NCBI GenBank assembly: GCA_037953745.1
Contig: JBAKBP010000783.1
Location: forward strand, 62,001-126,000
Direction of reading: 5' to 3'
Length of the DNA stretch: 64,000 bases
Source of the DNA: Lithodes maja
Taxonomy: Eukaryota; Arthropoda; Malacostraca; Decapoda; Lithodidae
Numbering within the stretch: position 1 is the stretch's first letter; each line of letters begins with the position of its first letter. Below are positions 54,827-64,000 of this stretch, in pieces. The translations under genes were made by a program, and so were the position numbers. The notes beneath the pieces are model-generated. The model ran no database searches. It was given only the letters and a program-made list of their open reading frames with translations, and was not told the origin of the DNA.

Positions 54827-55715
54827 TCACCAGCCAATTGCTGTTACCAATTGTTTTATTGCTTTCCCAAGTTCATATGTTCATATTAAAAGTAAAATAG
54901 GCGCATATGGATAAGTATTAATTATATATATGGTAAATTAACGATTTTAGTGAGGAATGAATCAGAATACCTTCGCACAGGGGTATGGTGTATACAGTAC
55001 TACAGGGGCTTAACACTTTACGAGTTAATGATACGAAAGGCCTTCCTTTCTACTTTGTCTAGGAGTGTGGTGTGAGAGGATCCTCCCCACTCATGTGAAC
55101 AATACTCAATACAAGGACAGAAGAAAAGGAGACACCAAGAATGTTGAGAGAATATGAAGGATTGATTTTTGTATTGTTGAAGTATAACGGAAAGTCCTCT
55201 ATGGGTTCCGGACGGGTAGTAAAATGGAGAAATTGGGTTTTGGAAGCATTAAAGGCAACTAGGTTTTCTCTGCCCCAATTGGAAATAATAGTTAGATCAG
55301 TGGATAGGTGTTCTATGGTTTCATTACGTTTGTTTTTAAGGGATTGCTGGCTGGGGCATTCTGGAAAACTAATTTAGTAGTGTAAGGTAGAGTCGTCTGT
55401 CTGCATATGAATGGATGGGACTGGAGGTACAGTTGAGAAGATCATTTATGAAAATTAGAAAAAGAATGAGAGATAGGACAGAGCCCTGAGGAACATCGGA
55501 GTTGATAGGATGAGGAAGTGAGCGATGGCTGTCCACAACCACAGCTATGGAACGGCCGGAAAGGAAATTAGAGACAAAAGTGCAGATGGAGGGATAGAAA
55601 CTGTAGGAGGGTAGTTCAGAAATTAAAGATTTGTACCAGACTCTATCGAAGGCCTTCGATATGTATACTGCAATAGAAAAAGTCTCAACGAAGTCCCGAA
55701 AGGAGGATAACCAAT

Positions 55716-56785
55716 AGTTAGTATGATATGAATTAAAATGTAAAACTTGCAAACTAAACAAACCAAAATTGGGACAAGGACAATATAAAGTCAAATTAAA
55801 TTATCAAAATCGCTATGTGGAAACAACGCTTACTAAAATGAAAACTATTAAATAAAAGAACACAATCCACCACATAGGGTGTACATTACTACATGAGCAA
55901 GTTAATCTGTTTCCCAAGCAAACTAATCGCACATATAACAACGCACTATCGTCACGTTAAAGGAAGTAGTCAAGTTTGGGAAGTCCGGGACGTTCTGGCA
56001 AATTTTACTAAACTCTGCATGAATAAAGAAACTAAATGTTAAATGTCAAAATATTATTTAAAATCAAATTTGCAACATGACAAGACATTAACAATAGTAC
56101 AAAATACAAATATTGATAAGATATCTATACTATTACAAAATAATATATAAAATACAGTACAGCACTCACTAACGATAGTGCTATCGGGTAGGTACCTGTA
56201 AGCATAGCATGCCTCAAGTGACCCCTATCAATAACTACCCTACAAATAACCTACATTTATAGCACAAATAAACTAAGGAAATCGCAAAAGTAAGCAATTG
56301 ATACTATCGACAATGAATACATATAATATAAAGACAAATAATTGCAAAATATGAAGTAACAACAGATTTAAACAAAGAGTACTCTTTTAACAAGAACAAT
56401 AAATTTAAAAAATCATCAATATTAATATTAATAATAGAAAAAGAAAAAGATAAACAATAAATACAGACAAAAAACAATAAATACAGACAAAAAGTAAGCA
56501 GAGGTTATACAAGAAACTTCAAGTTAAAAAGGCTTGATTAAAATTATTGATGTCAAATTTTAGAATACAGTCACAATAATTGACCCTAAAAAGATTAAAT
56601 TTATGGAACAATTTACTTGCCTCAAAACCTCTGTCCACTAAGAGTCTGTATAGTAACCCAGCTCTAGCCCAAAAGTCATCTACTTTAGTGCAGATTTTAC
56701 AAAATCTTATTAATTGGGAATAAAAACAATTATAAGTTATTTTACTATCGATATTACTACTAGGGAAAGGAAAGTTTATTACGTT
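55716..56785. other. Unidentified A/T-rich insertion in LINE-D
   Basis: LINE-D coding sequence stops after GDLL (about 56790) and resumes at SSFRDF (about 55712). The roughly 1-kb stretch between has no frame of note, a duplicated AACAATAAATACAGACAAAA at about 56453-56492 and no clear inverted ends. Confidence 0.45.
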
Positions 56786-56812
56786 AAAAGAAGATCACCA
56801 GTAGAGCAACCC

Positions 56813-57298
56813 TTAACCCTTCTTGCCCGGGCTCGCCTTCCTAAGGACAGTATTGAGATCCGGGCGATCTGGCCGAAAAACGTTGTAATAGACCTAGCTC
56901 TATATCTGTTATTTTAACTGCTAGAGAATTCACACATATCTAGAAACGTAGCCCTGTTTCGTATCTGTAGACTGGCGTTGAGTAGAGCTCTCTAGGTCAA
57001 CTGATTCAGTTGTGATGACGATTTACGTGGAGCACATTTTGCCGTGATTTTAGCAATATCAGACAATAACAAAGACTAATCTTGTTCTACATAACAATAA
57101 CAACAAAAGTCGGACTTTTCCTTCTTGTTTTCGAAGGTGCGCGTCGCTCCTACCGGCTTTGTTTACATGCGGTTCGACGCACGGCTTTCAAACCAAGCTT
57201 AATAGGCTTTCAAGCTTACGGATTTTAAAATGACACCCGGGCTGCTGCCCATTTGCCGCGGTGTCATTTTAAACTGCTGCCTGGGCGGGAGGGGTTAA
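56813..57298. mobile_element. TTAA-flanked MITE in LINE-D
   Basis: TTAA lies at 56813-56816 and 57295-57298. The ends are CCCTTCTTGCCCGGGC and, inverted, CCCCTCCCGCCCAGGC. Same family as 59011-59500 (shared GCTCGCCTTCCTAAGGAC and GGCTTTCAAGCTTACGG). Removal restores GF-L-KGCSTG in LINE-D. Confidence 0.9.
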
Positions 57299-57663
57299 GG
57301 AAGCCATACTGGCGATCGGAGAGTAGATTATGAGAAGATAAATGCTTAAGAACTTTGGAAGCAAGAATAGTTTCAAAAACTTTAGAGATACAAGAGATGA
57401 GAGCAATTGGACGATAGTTGGAGGGTTGAGAGCAGTCACCCTTCTTTGGGACAGGTTGAATGAGAGCAAACTTCCAGTAATAAGGTAAGACGTTAGAGGA
57501 GAGACAGAGACGAAAGAGTTTGCCTAGGCAGGGAGTCCGCACGGAAGCACAGTTTTTTAGTACCAACAAGTAGCTTTAGCTGGCCTTTTACTGAAATATT
57601 TGAACTATTTATTTGATGATAGACGTTTATCAGGTAACACTTTACGTAATCATCTCACTGCTA

Positions 57664-57977
57664 TTAACCCATTGGATCCAGGGGGCCTCATATGATCCCG
57701 ATCGCTGTGTCCGTGGCCATTTCCGTACAGTCAAGCTTCATAATTCAGTAGCTACTGATTGAGACCACCTAGAGCAGTATTTTTGTTTGCAAATTGTAGA
57801 ACTTTTTGTTGTCTGTAGACTGCCATTGAGATGACATCGTTACGACACGTGGTTGCCGAGTTATGATTATTTTAGCGGCAATTTTTAGCCGCGCATTTTG
57901 CCTCGTATGAGGCCTCCCGGATTCCTGCCAATATTTTTGTTTGCCTCATATGAGGCCTCCCGAATTCCGAGGGTTAA
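57664..57977. mobile_element. TTAA-flanked MITE (314 bp) in DIRS-C
   Basis: TTAA lies at 57664-57667 and 57974-57977. The ends CCCATTGGATCC and CCCTCGGAATTC (inverted) agree only partly. Inside, CCTCATATGAGGCCTCCCG-type palindromic motifs occur three times. Removal gives A-I-K-E-P in the recombinase. Confidence 0.8.
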
Positions 57978-58091
57978 AGAACCTTTCTTTGAACTTACTG
58001 GCTTCTGACTTCCCCCTAAAGACGAGACTGGTTTCATGAATGCATGTTTCCGTTTGAGAGCACCTTCGACAGCTACTTCCTCAATGGTCTC

Positions 58092-58759
58092 TTAACCCGT
58101 TGAGCCCCGGCTAGTTATAATATTTTGTTCACCCCAGTCCCAAGCCATTTTCACTTCTTTTTTTTTGTTTGCTAAAATGGAAGACAAGGATGAGAAATGA
58201 AAAACAAAAACAAAAATCACCTCGGACATTTTGGGGGGGGGGGGGGGGGGGGCCTCAAAAAAAATTTTTGAGCCAAAACGGAAGAGAATGGTGAGAAATG
58301 AAGACAAAAATTAAAAAAAAACTCATTTCGGTCATTTGGGGGGCGGGGGGTTTCAATAGTTCGTCTCCCCCGCATGACCACCCGCCCGGGAGCACTAGGG
58401 TAAAAACTGAGTATGGCATTGTACGGCATACATCCTAAGGAGTGTCTCACATAAATCTCAAGCCTCTAGCTCCCATACGACCGGAGTAATGAAGGTTCAA
58501 AGTGGCGGTGAACTAAGGGTGTAAACTATCCCCACTAAGCCCACCACCACCAGCCGCGCGGCTGTCTCGGCCCGCTCACACCTACTGGCCCGGCTCCCAC
58601 ACACACTACGGTACCTCCCCCTCCTATTCTCCCGCCATTTCCTACCTTACGAGCCACGTAAGTGTTTTTTATATGTCGGACGCACGTGATGCGTCGCTGG
58701 GAGTTGGTGATCAAACACTGCCGACGCAACACGTGCGGCGCTGGGTCTCAGCGGGTTAA
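58092..58759. mobile_element. TTAA-flanked MITE (668 bp) in DIRS-C
   Basis: TTAA lies at 58092-58095 and 58756-58759. The ends are CCCGTTGAGCCCC and, inverted, CCCGCTGAGACCC. Holds G runs at 58232-58252 and 58338-58350. Removal restores W-S-L-N-K-V-L in the recombinase. Non-coding. Confidence 0.85.
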
Positions 58760-59010
58760 CAAGGTTCTTTCTCTGCTTTAATCTAGGCCTTATTTATATA
58801 ATCCCTCCAATGAGAAACTCTTACACAAATGCGTCTTCCTTATTTCTCTTGCTGCAGCTCATAGGGTGTGAGTTAGCAGCTATGGCTAGATCCCCAAACT
58901 GCTTGCAGTTTTACCCTAATAACCAAGTGGTTACTATTACACCTGCACCAGATTTTATAGCTAAAAATTAGCATGAAGACCACGTTTTTACTCAATTTAC
59001 TATAGATGCT

Positions 59011-59500
59011 TTAACCCTTCTGGCCCGGGCTCGCCTTCCTAAGGACGTTGTTGAGATCCGAGCGATTTGGCCGAAAAACGTCTACGAATAGGCTACCGTA
59101 TCTTTGTTATTTTAACTGCTAGAAAATTCCCACATGTCTAAACGTACTGCGGTTTCCAATCTGTAGACTGGCGGTGAGTAGAGCTCTCTAAATCAACTGG
59201 TTCATTTGTGATGACAATTTCCGTGGAGAGAATTTTGAGGCGATGTTAGCAATATGACACAATTTTCAACACTAAATCTGTCTTAGCAGACCACACAACA
59301 ACAAAGCTCCGACGTCTGCTTGCTTTGTGAGGTGCGCGCGTCGCCTCTGACCAGCTGTATTTACATACTGTACGTCGGACGCGCGGCTTTCAAAACAAGC
59401 TTAATAGGCTTTCAAGCTTACGGATTTTAAAAGAACACCCGGGCTCCTGCCCATCTGCTGCGGTGTCCTTTTAAAATGCTGCCCGGGCGGGAAGGGTTAA
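59011..59500. mobile_element. TTAA-flanked MITE (490 bp) in DIRS-C
   Basis: TTAA lies at 59011-59014 and 59497-59500. The ends are CCCTTCTGGCCCGGGC and, inverted, CCCTTCCCGCCCGGGC. Second copy of the family at 56813-57298. Removal restores D-A-L-K-K-G. Confidence 0.9.
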
Positions 59501-59633
59501 AGAAAGGAAATACTCATAATTTTTTATGCCATGTACTAGCTATATATAATTATGGTAACACGGGAGGTTACCAGAACACATTAGCCGCGTTTCCAGAGGA
59601 TCGACTGTATATATATATATATACACACACATA

Positions 59634-60214
59634 AGGGGTGATTGATAAGTTCATGGTCTGAGGTAGAAGGACATGAGTTACAAAATTCCAGTTTTATTCA
59701 CTTACAGTTCAACCTTTTTAAAGCTTGCATGCATAGTATGAAGTCTCTAACACTATTTGTCTTTCTGTTAAATATAAATGAATAACATAAATTTTGTCTA
59801 TGTTTTCCTGTGTGGTGACTGTGAGAGGCTTTCCTTCACGGGGGTCATCTTCCAAGTTTTCCCTACCATGTTTGAATTCAGCTGCCCAATTTTTAACTAT
59901 GCTGTAGGAAGGAGCATTGTCCCTAGTGTAGCCACCATATTCCAGTGAATTTCTTTGGGGGGTTAATCCTTTGATAAAGAATTAGAGAATGAAAGCTTGG
60001 AAGATGACCCCCGTGAAGGAAGGCCACAGTCACCACACAGGAAAACATTGACAAAATTCATGACATTCATTTATATTTAACAGAAAGACAAATATTGTTA
60101 GAGACTTCATACTATGCATGCAAGCTTTAAAAAGGTTGAACTGTAAGTGAATAAAACTGGAATTTTGTAACTCCTGTCCTTCTACCTCAGACCATGAACT
60201 TATCAATCACCCTT
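59634..60214. mobile_element. Mariner fold-back element
   Basis: TA-flanked. The two arms are inverted copies over more than 200 bp, starting AGGGGTGATTGATAAGTTCA. On the minus strand of the left arm the sequence encodes NWAAEFKHGRENLEDDPREG, the start of a mariner transposase (helix-turn-helix end and linker). The right arm encodes the matching ESLEDDPREGRP on the plus strand. The catalytic domain is absent. Confidence 0.8.
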
Positions 60215-60235
60215 TATATATACAGTACAGTATAT

Positions 60236-60655
60236 ACATCTATCTATCTATTGCCCGACGCCGTAATCCCCGAAGGGGTGGCCACAAACGAACTGCCCCC
60301 ATGCACCTCTGTCCCCAGTCAGTCGACGCTCCTCCTCCCAACCAGCACCGCCTTCATCCATATACTTCCTCACTCCATCCTTCCACCTCTCTTTCGGTTT
60401 ACCTCTCCCTCTCTGTCCTTCCACCTTGCTCTCTTACACCCTCTTAGTCATTCTCTCGCTTCCCATACGTTCCATATGGCCGAACCATCTCAAGGTGTTC
60501 CTTTTCACACTTTCCAGCACATCTACCTCCACACCACACCTCCTCCTTACTTCCTCATTTGTCTATCTATCCCTCCATGTAACTCTGCACGCACTTCTCA
60601 AGTAACTCATTTCCACCCCTCTCACTCTTGGTCTGAGTCTCTCCACATGTACATA
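60236..60655 (-). pseudogene. LINE-E 3' end, copy 2
   Basis: Shares the C-terminal coding region with 61050-61936 (the stretch around WFGHMERM and the GGAGWEEE segment) but is frameshifted. It ends in the same CTATCTATC microsatellite (60237-60251). Confidence 0.75.
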
Positions 60656-60850
60656 TAGTGGATTGTTTAACAAAAACACCCTAAAGGGTTATAAGATAAA
60701 TCAGGGGATTTATAATTTATGATATAATTTCCATGTTCTATGAGATGATTTATGTACTGGAGATTAGTTTTGAATACATAGGCTTTTACTGTAGATAACT
60801 AGATCTGTTGTTGTTTAACCTTTTTTGTTTTAATCTACTCTATATTTTCC

Positions 60851-60981
60851 TTAACCCAAGAACAGCGAAGGTCCTCAATTGAGTCTATAGTGAGATTTTT
60901 TTTTCCTATGTGAATAAAAAATCTCACTACTGTACATACTGTACAGTACTTAATTGAGGACCTTCGCCGTTCCCGGGTTAA
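60851..60981. mobile_element. 131-bp TTAA-flanked MITE
   Basis: TTAA lies at 60851-60854 and 60978-60981. The ends are CCCAAGAACAGCGAAGGTCC and, inverted, CCCGGGAACGGCGAAGGTCC, about 30 bp of inverted repeat. The centre has an inverted TGAGATTTTT/AAAAATCTCA. Non-coding. Confidence 0.9.
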
Positions 60982-61049
60982 TGGCTTACTCAGATACCCC
61001 GCTTTATAACATTTTATTACGCTTTCGAATTCTGTGCCTGATTACAATT

Positions 61050-61936
61050 TCTATCTATTGCCTGACGCCGTGATCCCCGAAGGGGTGGCCACGAACAAAC
61101 TGCCCCATGCACCTCTGTCAGTCGACACCCCTCCTCCCAACCAGCACCGCCTTCATCCATATACTTCCTCACCCCATCCTTCCACCTCTCCTTCGGTTTA
61201 CCTCTCCTTCTCTGTCCTTCCACCTCGCTCTTGTACACCCTCTTAGTCAATCTCTTGCTTTCCATACGTTCCATATGGCCGAACCATCTCAAGGTGTTCC
61301 TTTTCACACTTTCCAGCACATCTACCTCCACACCACATCTCCTTCTCACTTCCTCATTCGTCTGTCTATCCTTCCATGTAACTCCGCACGCACTTCTTAA
61401 GTAACTCATTTCCACCGCTCTCACTCTTGGTCTGAGTCTTTTCTCGAACGTCCATGCTTCGCTTCCGTAAGTCTGTGTCGGGATTACTACATTGTCATGC
61501 AAGGACTTCTTCACTTCCATGCTGACCACCCTATTTCTTGTTATTGCTTTCAACGTTCCTACAACCCTCTTCCCCTGTTGCACCGTCTCCCGCACTTCAT
61601 CATCCATAGTCCCATCTTTACTCAACACACTGCCCAGATACTTAAATGAGCTGACAATCTCCATAGCCTGACCGTTTAACTTCACCTCACACTCTGTGGC
61701 TTCACCCCTTTCGAAGACCATAACCTTGCTCTTCCCCGCATTTACCTTCAAATTCTGTTTTTCGCACGCTGTTCCAAAATCATTTACCAGACCCTGCAAC
61801 TCCATTCAATATCGCTCATCAAAACAGTATCATCAGCAAACAGCAGTACAGGTAGCTTCCACTCATATCTTTCCCTTATCAGCGATACACCAATATCCAC
61901 TGCTCTTCCTTGTATTTCTTTCATGACTCCATCCAT
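61050..61936 (-). pseudogene. LINE-E RT C-terminal half, copy 3
   Basis: A 5'-truncated LINE whose tail is the TATCTATT microsatellite. From 61936: MDGVMKEIQGRAVDIGVSLI and LLFADDTVLM (catalytic FADD, about 61835-61850). One base appears missing near 61803. A 262-codon open frame follows: NAGKSKVMVFERGEATECEV, FKYLGSVLSKDGTMDDEV, QTYGSEAWTFEKRLRPRVRA, LRWFGHMERM and KERWKDGVRKYMDEGGAGW. The style suggests an RTE-like or related clade; I cannot decide which. The 5' side abuts DIRS-D. Confidence 0.82.
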
Positions 61937-62346
61937 ATACTACGGGTTTGACAACCCGTAGGGAAGGAAGGAAAACCTTCTATTTAGGAGTGGTTCCGTA
62001 GTCAATGACGAAGAGCCTATACTATACTGTATATAGGCTGAGATTCCGGGACCCGTTCGGGATTCCCCGGAGTTCTTATCACAACCGTTGCGTATATAGC
62101 ATAAAAACAAAACTTGGTTAATACCCATTAAATCTTACCAAGGGCTCGTCATTGAAAATTAATACCACTAGAAATAAAATTTTAAAGAAGAATCTATCAT
62201 TTCAAACCTCCCGGTGCCTCAGCCCTCCAGCTGTGCTGTCGTTATGCTTCCCTTGCACGTGATGCCAGACTTTCTAGCGTGTTTATCTGCCTCAAATGTT
62301 ATATCAAGTTGGGCATGGGAAGGGGAAAGTGGGAGGGAACCTTTGC

Positions 62347-62452
62347 GTCATTGACTACGGAACCACTCCTAAATAGAAGGTTTTCCTTCCTTCTCTACGG
62401 GTTGTCAAACCCGTAATTTAGTATTGGTTCCTTCGTCAATGACGAAGAGCCT
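62347..62452 (-). repeat. ICR of DIRS-D
   Basis: 62347-62413 is the inverse of the outer right end at 61939-62010. 62414-62452 gives the expected left end. The junction core is AATTTA at 62415-62420. Confidence 0.78.
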
Positions 62453-63106
62453 AGAATATCACGACCGGAGGTGGGACATCAGATGCTCAACGTATCCAGA
62501 AAGAACCAATTAACAGATAGGCTGACACCGGGAGAAATTCAAATTACTGTATTAGAGAAAGAAGAGGTGGGGTATACTGGGAAGCCTCATAAAGAAGGAA
62601 AGATGGAAGAATAGTCATAACTTAAAATGTGTTGAGGAGAACAAGATGTAAAAATGTGTATGAATGGATGCTTTAATGTCAAAACATCTCATACTATAAT
62701 GCTCCTGAAGCTGTTGCAACAAGTTAGCAAGCGCATTTCTTGCTTGCATTGGTATAAAAACCAAAATGTAACTATTTGTTCATACTTTTTCAGTACATAC
62801 AACTCGTACTTATTCCTTATAGAAGAAAACTCTGTCTTCATATACTGTACTTATTTATGTTCTACATCCCCCCCCCTTTATCTTCGTATACTTATTTATG
62901 TTCTACATCCCCCCCCCCCCCTCCCTTTTTATTCCTTTTGGAGATTCCAAAGGAGGAAAGGAGAACCAGACTCCTGCAGTACATACAACTCGTACTATTT
63001 ACTATAGAAGAATAATCCTTTGTCTTCTTACTTAGTCATGGTAGTAAAACTCTTTCAGTGTGACGCCTATTGCCTGATAGTGGTTACCGACTATTAGGCC
63101 TTCGAT
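62453..63106. other. Decayed interior of DIRS-D
   Basis: No recombinase motif is readable. A direct repeat of CAGTACATACAACTCGTACT occurs at about 62792 and 62976, and two TTATTTATGTTCTACATCCC copies with C runs lie at 62850-62925. Confidence 0.45.
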
Positions 63107-63397
63107 TTAGGGTGAAAGACAGGATCGTAATATTTCTCTTAGCCATTTGGCCCGGAAAACGTCCATAATGCAAAAGTTAGAGAAATCTGAAGGCTTCCAG
63201 CTTGGTCCAAGAGGAATTGAGAGATTGGAAATTCCACTGGAGACGGGCACTATAGGCTCAGGCGGTTGTATCCCTCTTGTGTGGGCCAAATTGGCGCAAA
63301 GTGACACACTAGACCCTTGTCTGATTGTGCATCTGAGGGTCGTGCCTGGGGGAGGGAACAGGTAGATGGACGACCCTGTGTTCTGTAGCTGACACAT
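63107..63397 (-). pseudogene. DIRS-D Pro-rich domain fragment
   Basis: Reads SSIYLFPPPGTT, then LGPSWKPSDFSNFCIMDVFR and AKWL, matching the same block in DIRS-A, -B and -C. It marks the region between RNase H and recombinase. Confidence 0.75.
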
Positions 63398-63400
63398 ACT

Positions 63401-64000
63401 TTGGCCTATGCATACTTTTGTTTTATATACTTAAAATCACCCATAACATATATATGCAATACAAAGTTAGCAGATATTTTCCTTCCAATTTTGGCAATTA
63501 ATAATTGATAATTGTTTATATCAGCTTACAATTATGTTTGTAGTCATTATCGGCTGCATATGGACCTTCCCTTTATTACTATACTATACAAGAACGTAGT
63601 GTAGTCGTATACTGTATAAGAAAATTGTGTAGAATCACACAAACCTTGAGATAAACTACATCTTATAGGTGTTTGGTATAGTGATGTCTACAGTCGTAGC
63701 TCTGGTGCTAGTTCCGAAGCGTTCACCAGAGGTCTCAAGGAATTGTCGGTAGGGAGAATTGACCGCAAAAGCGGCCAGTCCCTGCGCCGGGGTTATTGAC
63801 CACCGGGTTATAGATTGAGGGGTCTCAAAACCTAAGGCGCCCCAGCCGCAGTTATGTGGCCAATCAGATTGTGATGTTTCACGAAGGGTGCACATTTTGT
63901 ACAATTCTTAGTAGCCCACTACCTAGCGTATAATCAACACAAGACAGATGGCGTACATACTTCGTACGTCCAAGAAGGGGGAATTTGTTGCATATTGTGA
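63401..64000. other. Right edge, no gene seen
   Basis: A/T-rich sequence and a moderately GC part at 63690-63900 without recognisable coding or repeat structure. Confidence 0.45.

Larger units (their letters stand above)
36614..55028. mobile_element. TTAA-bounded insertion in LINE-D, carrying DIRS-B1
   Basis: LINE-D is interrupted between TTAA at 36614-36617 and TTAA at 55025-55028. The left end, TTAACCCGGCAGCTGCGGG, looks like the other TTAA elements here. The right end (CACTTTACGAG before TTAA) does not show a matching inverted repeat, so the identity of the carrier is uncertain. It contains a LINE-E end and DIRS-B1. Confidence 0.55.
36179..57568 (-). mobile_element. LINE-D inserted in DIRS-C and split by a later nest
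   Basis: A minus-strand LINE whose poly(A) tail appears as a T run at 36179-36190. Its 3' coding piece (36191-36613) reads CIPPPLRRARGTHLATQSHH and FFYSTAELWNSLPESAFPLP. The 5' pieces are at 55025-57568. The two parts join in frame at a TTAA (IIN-SRPLTNSLQSL), which dates the inner insertion as later. Confidence 0.8.
55025..57568 (-). pseudogene. LINE-D 5' coding part (RT), with two insertions
   Basis: From 57568 downward: VLPYYWKFALIQPVPKKGDC, NYRPIALISCISKVFE and QYGF, then a TTAA MITE (56813-57298), then KGCSTGDLL. About 1 kb of foreign DNA follows. Then come SSFRDFVETFSIAVYISKAF, SDVPQGSVLSLILFLIFIN and SYADRRLYL, where the catalytic YADD has become YADR, then HTTLLDKVERKAFRIIN. A Jockey/CR1-type RT; clade uncertain. 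The 5' end is truncated at 57568 against DIRS-C. Confidence 0.78.
57569..59570 (+). pseudogene. DIRS-C second half: tyrosine recombinase with three MITEs
   Basis: Resumes DIRS-C after LINE-D: YLNYLFDDRRLSGNTLRNHL, FMNACFRLRAPSTATSS, then LISLAAAHRV with a stop after it, ELAAMARSPNCLQFYPNNQ and DHVFTQFTIDALKKGN. The parts are separated by TTAA elements at 57664, 58092 and 59011, and the frame continues across each. Stops at about 58010, 58780, 58870 and 58970, plus a missing HDLR/Tyr region, make it dead. It ends in unclear sequence near 59570. Confidence 0.8.
61939..63400 (-). mobile_element. DIRS-D: deleted DIRS with end structures
   Basis: Minus-strand remnant: Pro-rich domain piece (63397-63107), unreadable stretch (63106-62453), ICR (62347-62452) and right ITR (from about 62340 down to 61939). 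The ICR joins the inverted right end (ACGGGTTGTCAAACCCGT) to the left end (AATTTAGTATTGGTTCC). Gag, RT and the whole visible recombinase are gone. The end sequences resemble DIRS-B (TTAGGAGTGGTTCCGTAGTC versus TTAGTAGTGGCCCCGTAATC). Confidence 0.75.

Noticed and set aside
62792..63000. Target duplication of a small insertion (CAGTACATACAACTCGTACT twice)
   Set aside because: The repeats are long and imperfect, and the DNA between them shows no element structure; local duplication is as likely.

Overview
This 64-kb window is repetitive eukaryotic DNA. I found no gene that I would assign to the host. Almost every recognisable coding stretch is a transposable element or a piece of one. The mix of DIRS-type retrotransposons with inverted terminal repeats, CR1-like and other LINEs, a BEL/Pao element, piggyBac, mariner and pogo-like DNA elements and a tRNA-derived SINE fits an arthropod. 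A decapod crustacean is my best guess, because DIRS1-like elements are known there; this is inference, since no host marker is present.

Layout. 1-2760: the integrase end of a BEL/Pao element (open at the left edge) and its probable 3' LTR. 3040-4100: an old LINE fragment interrupted by a TTAA-flanked MITE and a minus-strand SINE. 5339-6995: a minisatellite, then a 1.3-kb TA-flanked element built on a repeated CTTCGGAC motif. 7285-8515: a frameshifted LINE 3' half.

8524-31233 is a minus-strand mosaic of DIRS elements. Read 5' to 3' it runs: DIRS-A2 (31233-23421), DIRS-B2 (23420-14075, carrying a piggyBac with an unbroken transposase), DIRS-B3 left end (14074-13518), a 5'-truncated CR1-like LINE (13517-10188), and DIRS-A1 right end (10187-8524). 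The A2/B2 and B2/B3 joints both fall exactly on an ATTT core, as expected for tyrosine-recombinase integration.

31380-33972 holds three TA- or motif-bounded MITEs. 34140-59570 is a nest. DIRS-C is split by LINE-D (minus strand), which is split at a TTAA, inside which lies the almost complete DIRS-B1 (37300-54826), itself carrying two CR1-like LINEs. Three further TTAA-flanked MITEs sit in the second half of DIRS-C. In each case the outer reading frame resumes in phase, or nearly so, across the gap.

59634-64000 holds a mariner fold-back, a 131-bp TTAA MITE, two LINE-E 3' ends and DIRS-D, a decayed DIRS that kept its end structures but has no visible recombinase.

Functionally, the DIRS elements encode Gag, reverse transcriptase/RNase H and a tyrosine recombinase. 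The inverted terminal repeats (ITRs) and the internal complementary region (ICR) provide the template for circularisation. Most copies are broken. The least damaged frames are the piggyBac transposase (17816-20716), the BEL integrase (1-1704), the DIRS-B1 Gag (43603-46107), the DIRS-A2 recombinase C-terminal half (23946-24509) and LINE copy C ORF1 (38764-39882).
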